Shown here: in pieces, positions 61,666 to 64,000 of the stretch
Layout: the number at the start of each line of letters is the position of its first letter
Numbering within the stretch: position 1 is the first letter of the stretch
Assembly: GCF_047324305.1 (NCBI RefSeq)
Contig: NZ_CP178740.1
Coordinates: 5,270,001 to 5,334,000, forward strand
Direction of reading: 5' to 3'
Length of the DNA stretch: 64,000 nt
Source of the DNA: Acerihabitans sp047324305
GTDB taxonomy: Bacteria > Pseudomonadota > Gammaproteobacteria > Enterobacterales > Enterobacteriaceae
Position numbers and translations under genes: made by a program
Notes under the pieces: model-generated
Database searches by the model: none
What the model saw: only the letters and a program-made list of their open reading frames with translations
What the model was told of the DNA's origin: nothing

Positions 61666-62889
61666 ATGTTAATGCAAACACGTCTTAAAAGATGTGCGGC
61701 CGCAGCCGTCATTTTAATGGGGTTATCAGGTTATTTTTCAGCGGCGCAGGCGGAAGACGCACCGAAAAAATATAAAATATTCCTGAGCCTGAGTTATAGC
61801 GGAAATAACTGGATGAGCGAGACGGCGAATATTATCAAGTCGCTGGCGAAAACGCCGCCCTATGACAAAATGGTGGATTTGCAAGAGGTGATTTCCGGTA
61901 CCGATCCGCAGGCGCAGATATCGGCTTATGAAAGTATGATTGCCGCCAAAGCGGACGGAATCATCAGTTTCCCGATATCGCCCACCGCCTTGAACCGGGT
62001 GATCCGGCGCGGCTGCAGCCAGGGCGTGAAATTTTTCATGTTTGATTCCACGGTAACGGAAAAATGCGCCTACAACATCAGTTATATTTCAGCCGGCGCG
62101 GGGGAAAACATGGCCCAGCAATTAGTGAATGAACTGGGCGGCAAAGGAAAAATATTTATGAATCGCGGCGTGCCCGGCACCTCGGTGGATAAACGCCATT
62201 TCGACGGCGCCATGCATATATTCAAACAGTATCCGGGGATTTCGGTGGTCTCGGAATATTATGGCTATTGGGACGACCGCATCAGCCAACGGGAAACCGC
62301 CAAGGCCCTGGCGGCCCATCCGGATGTGGACGGCATCTGGTCCGAGCTGGGCGAAGCCGGCGTGTTAAACGCCGTAGCCGACCGTAAAGGCCGGATGATG
62401 CCCATCATGGGGGAAAACATGAACGGCTTTCGTCTTGGTTTCCTGGATGCCGATTACCGCAAGCGCGGCCTGAGCGGCGTCTCCGCCGGCTCGCCACCCG
62501 CCACCGCCGGCTACGCATTTAAGCTGATGATGGAGGTCTTGACCGGTAAACGCCAACTGGAACCGACCAATATCGAATATCCGCTCCCCTGGGTCACCGC
62601 CGACCAGATGAAACTGTGCCAGGGCGGCGTCATTGCCGACGGCTGTAATGTGTTCGCGGCCAATCTGGTGCCGGAGGGTTTCTCAACCGAGATCTATCAC
62701 CCGGAATTCCTGCCGGAAATCACCCTGGATTCGGCGCTCAAGGGCGTGCCCACGCCGGGAACGACCATCCAGCCTTTGCCGGCGGAAATAATCAGGGCCG
62801 CGGATGAACCCGGCATCAACTGCGAACGCTGCCAGGCGGCGCCGGACCAGTACAAGCTGACCAAGGTCCAGCCCACGGTCAAGCCCTAA
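61666..62889 (+). CDS. ABC transporter substrate-binding protein, sugar type
   Basis: 407 residues with a signal peptide of about 30 residues (cleavage after FSAAQA). Type-I periplasmic binding fold: FLSLSYSGNNWMSETANII, AKADGIISFPISPTALNRVI, GVKFFMFDST and PDVDGIWSELGEAG, as in ribose/galactose-binding proteins. The extra cysteines near the end (CERCQ) and the tail of about 90 residues are unusual. ATG 61666 follows GGGAG; GTG 61660 is inside that site. Ligand unknown; it may be a nitrile or amide conjugate. Confidence 0.9.
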   Translation: MLMQTRLKRCAAAAVILMGLSGYFSAAQAEDAPKKYKIFLSLSYSGNNWMSETANIIKSLAKTPPYDKMVDLQEVISGTDPQAQISAYESMIAAKADGIISFPISPTALNRVIRRGCSQGVKFFMFDSTVTEKCAYNISYISAGAGENMAQQLVNELGGKGKIFMNRGVPGTSVDKRHFDGAMHIFKQYPGISVVSEYYGYWDDRISQRETAKALAAHPDVDGIWSELGEAGVLNAVADRKGRMMPIMGENMNGFRLGFLDADYRKRGLSGVSAGSPPATAGYAFKLMMEVLTGKRQLEPTNIEYPLPWVTADQMKLCQGGVIADGCNVFAANLVPEGFSTEIYHPEFLPEITLDSALKGVPTPGTTIQPLPAEIIRAADEPGINCERCQAAPDQYKLTKVQPTVKP

Positions 62890-63044
62890 GACGTCCCGGG
62901 CGTAACCCCGGCGTGTCAACGGGAGTCCGCACCGGCTCCTCGCGTAAACACGGCGTGTTGCGCCCGGGTGGCGGCAAGATTGGCCAGCACCTTCATACCA
63001 TTTTACCGGTGGCCGCGCGCCATCGGGACAGGAGACCGCAATCC

Positions 63045-64000
63045 ATGCAACCATCCCTCACTCAACCGGCAGCAGGCGCGCAAGGCATGCGCCTGTCCTC
63101 GGTATCAAAATCCTATGGCGCCACCGTGGCGCTGGAGAGCGTCTCATTGACTATCGAACCCGGGCAGGTACAGGCCATCCTGGGGGAAAACGGCGCCGGG
63201 AAATCAACGCTGGTAAAAATCCTCTCGGGGGTGGTGACGCCCAATACCGGCACCATGAGCCTGGAGGGACGGGACTATGCGCCGAGTTCACTGCTCCAGG
63301 CCCGTCATATCGGCGTCAGCACCGCGTTCCAAGAGCTCAGCCTGTTGCCTAATCTCAGCGTCGCCCAGAATTTTTTCCTGCCGAGCTCCCTGAAACAACG
63401 GTTTTTTCTCACTTCGTCAAAACTGATGGCGCGCCGCGCCGAAGCCATTTTGGCCGATCACGACGTACAGGATATTTCGCCGCATGCCAACGTTGAAACG
63501 CTCTCCCTGGCCGCGCGCCAGCGGGTGGAAATCGTTCGCGCCATGCACTATCGCCCCCGGCTGCTGCTGCTGGACGAGCCCACCGGCGCCCTGGCCGACG
63601 TAGACTGGCTGTTTCGCCTGGTGCGCCGGCTCACCGCCATGGGCACCGCCGTACTCTATATTTCGCACCGGCTGGCGGAAATCCGGGAAATCGCCAGCCA
63701 TGCCATGGTACTGCGCAGCGGTAAAACCATCTCGACGGTGGATCTGAAACAGGTGACCAACGCCGATATTTTCGAGATGATGGTGGGGCGCCGGGCGACG
63801 CACGAGCGCGCGCGCGGGCGCGCCGCGCCGTCGCACCCGCAGAGCGCGGCGCTTACGGCCAACGATTTGGGCGGGCAGAATTTCAGCGATATTTCTTTTG
63901 AACTGCGGCGAGGGGAAATTCTCGGCGTGGCGGGCCTGGAAGGCCAGGGACAGAGGGAACTGTTCCGCACCCTGGCGGGCCTAATGCGCCACAGTGCGGG
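63045..64000 (+). CDS. Ribose-type ABC transporter ATPase (RbsA-like), runs off window
   Basis: Open from ATG 63045 (AGGAG 11 bases upstream) to the end. The first nucleotide-binding domain has Walker A GENGAGKSTLVK, signature LSLAARQRVEI (degenerate LSGGQ, usual in this class) and Walker B LLLLDEPTGALA, then LYISHRLAEI. The second begins with EILGVAGLEGQGQRELF at the very end. Two fused ATPase domains are normal for CUT2 importers. Confidence 0.92.
   Translation, partial: MQPSLTQPAAGAQGMRLSSVSKSYGATVALESVSLTIEPGQVQAILGENGAGKSTLVKILSGVVTPNTGTMSLEGRDYAPSSLLQARHIGVSTAFQELSLLPNLSVAQNFFLPSSLKQRFFLTSSKLMARRAEAILADHDVQDISPHANVETLSLAARQRVEIVRAMHYRPRLLLLDEPTGALADVDWLFRLVRRLTAMGTAVLYISHRLAEIREIASHAMVLRSGKTISTVDLKQVTNADIFEMMVGRRATHERARGRAAPSHPQSAALTANDLGGQNFSDISFELRRGEILGVAGLEGQGQRELFRTLAGLMRHSA

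Noticed and set aside
1..64000. tRNA, rRNA genes or CRISPR arrays
   Set aside because: None recognised on either strand by eye; the only tandem repeat of note is the 7-bp one at 50171. A tRNA scan would be the decisive check.

Overview
The window looks like an Enterobacterales chromosome. It carries a close match to the enterobacterial nudI, an ibrA/ibrB (ybdN/ybdM-type) pair and a YbjJ-type transporter. I cannot name the species; a plant- or insect-associated relative of Sodalis/Brenneria-type bacteria is only a guess. Base composition changes sharply along the window: an AT-rich accessory left part, a GC-rich conjugation module with AT-rich cargo, and a GC-rich nitrile-metabolism locus at the right end.

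1-4 kb: a partial GNAT acetyltransferase, a 50-residue ORF under a good promoter, a possible nucleotidyltransferase, nudI, and degraded spacer. 3.9-12.8 kb: five leftward, overlapping genes (cysteine hydrolase, hypE, hypF, HAD phosphatase, MFS exporter) with a divergent LysR regulator. HypE and HypF occur here with no hydrogenase and no hypABCD, so the operon probably uses carbamoyl/cyano chemistry for something else. Its hydrolase carries a one-base frameshift in an A9 run, and its MFS gene is split by an insertion sequence.

12.9-17.5 kb: insertion-sequence wreckage. An IS21 remnant adjoins copy B of a 1676-bp two-ORF element, and copy C is inserted into copy B. Copies A and C have 4-bp target duplications (AAAG, ATAA); copy B has none, which marks a recombination joint. 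17.5-22 kb: a second leftward operon (radical SAM, ATP-grasp ligase, MFS, EPSP-synthase-like enzyme truncated by copy B) that looks like a small natural-product pathway. A sulfurtransferase and a Nudix hydrolase follow.

24.3-49 kb: a PFGI-1/SPI-7-type conjugation module (RAQPRD protein, the TIGR03744-03758 set, MobH relaxase, TraG-like protein, DUF3742). Cargo includes a 1264-residue SIR2-domain protein that is probably anti-phage, the ibrAB pair and VapBC. No coupling protein, integrase or att site is visible. 49-53.4 kb: decayed toxin-antitoxin genes, a DODA-type dioxygenase with DoxX, an azoreductase with a divergent HxlR regulator, and an IS256-family remnant.

53.5-64 kb: a nitrile/amide utilisation locus. 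It encodes a tandem nitrilase-superfamily protein whose second domain has lost its cysteine, an AmiC-like sensor, an AmiR-like ANTAR antiterminator, a cobalt-type nitrile hydratase with its beta subunit split into two genes, a His-rich accessory protein, and a ribose-type ABC importer (two permeases, binding protein, ATPase running off the end). Both operons start with a sigma-54 type -24/-12 element followed by a leader holding the same GGCAAAGATGCCC hairpin overlapping an intrinsic terminator. This predicts control by nitrogen limitation plus ligand-dependent antitermination.
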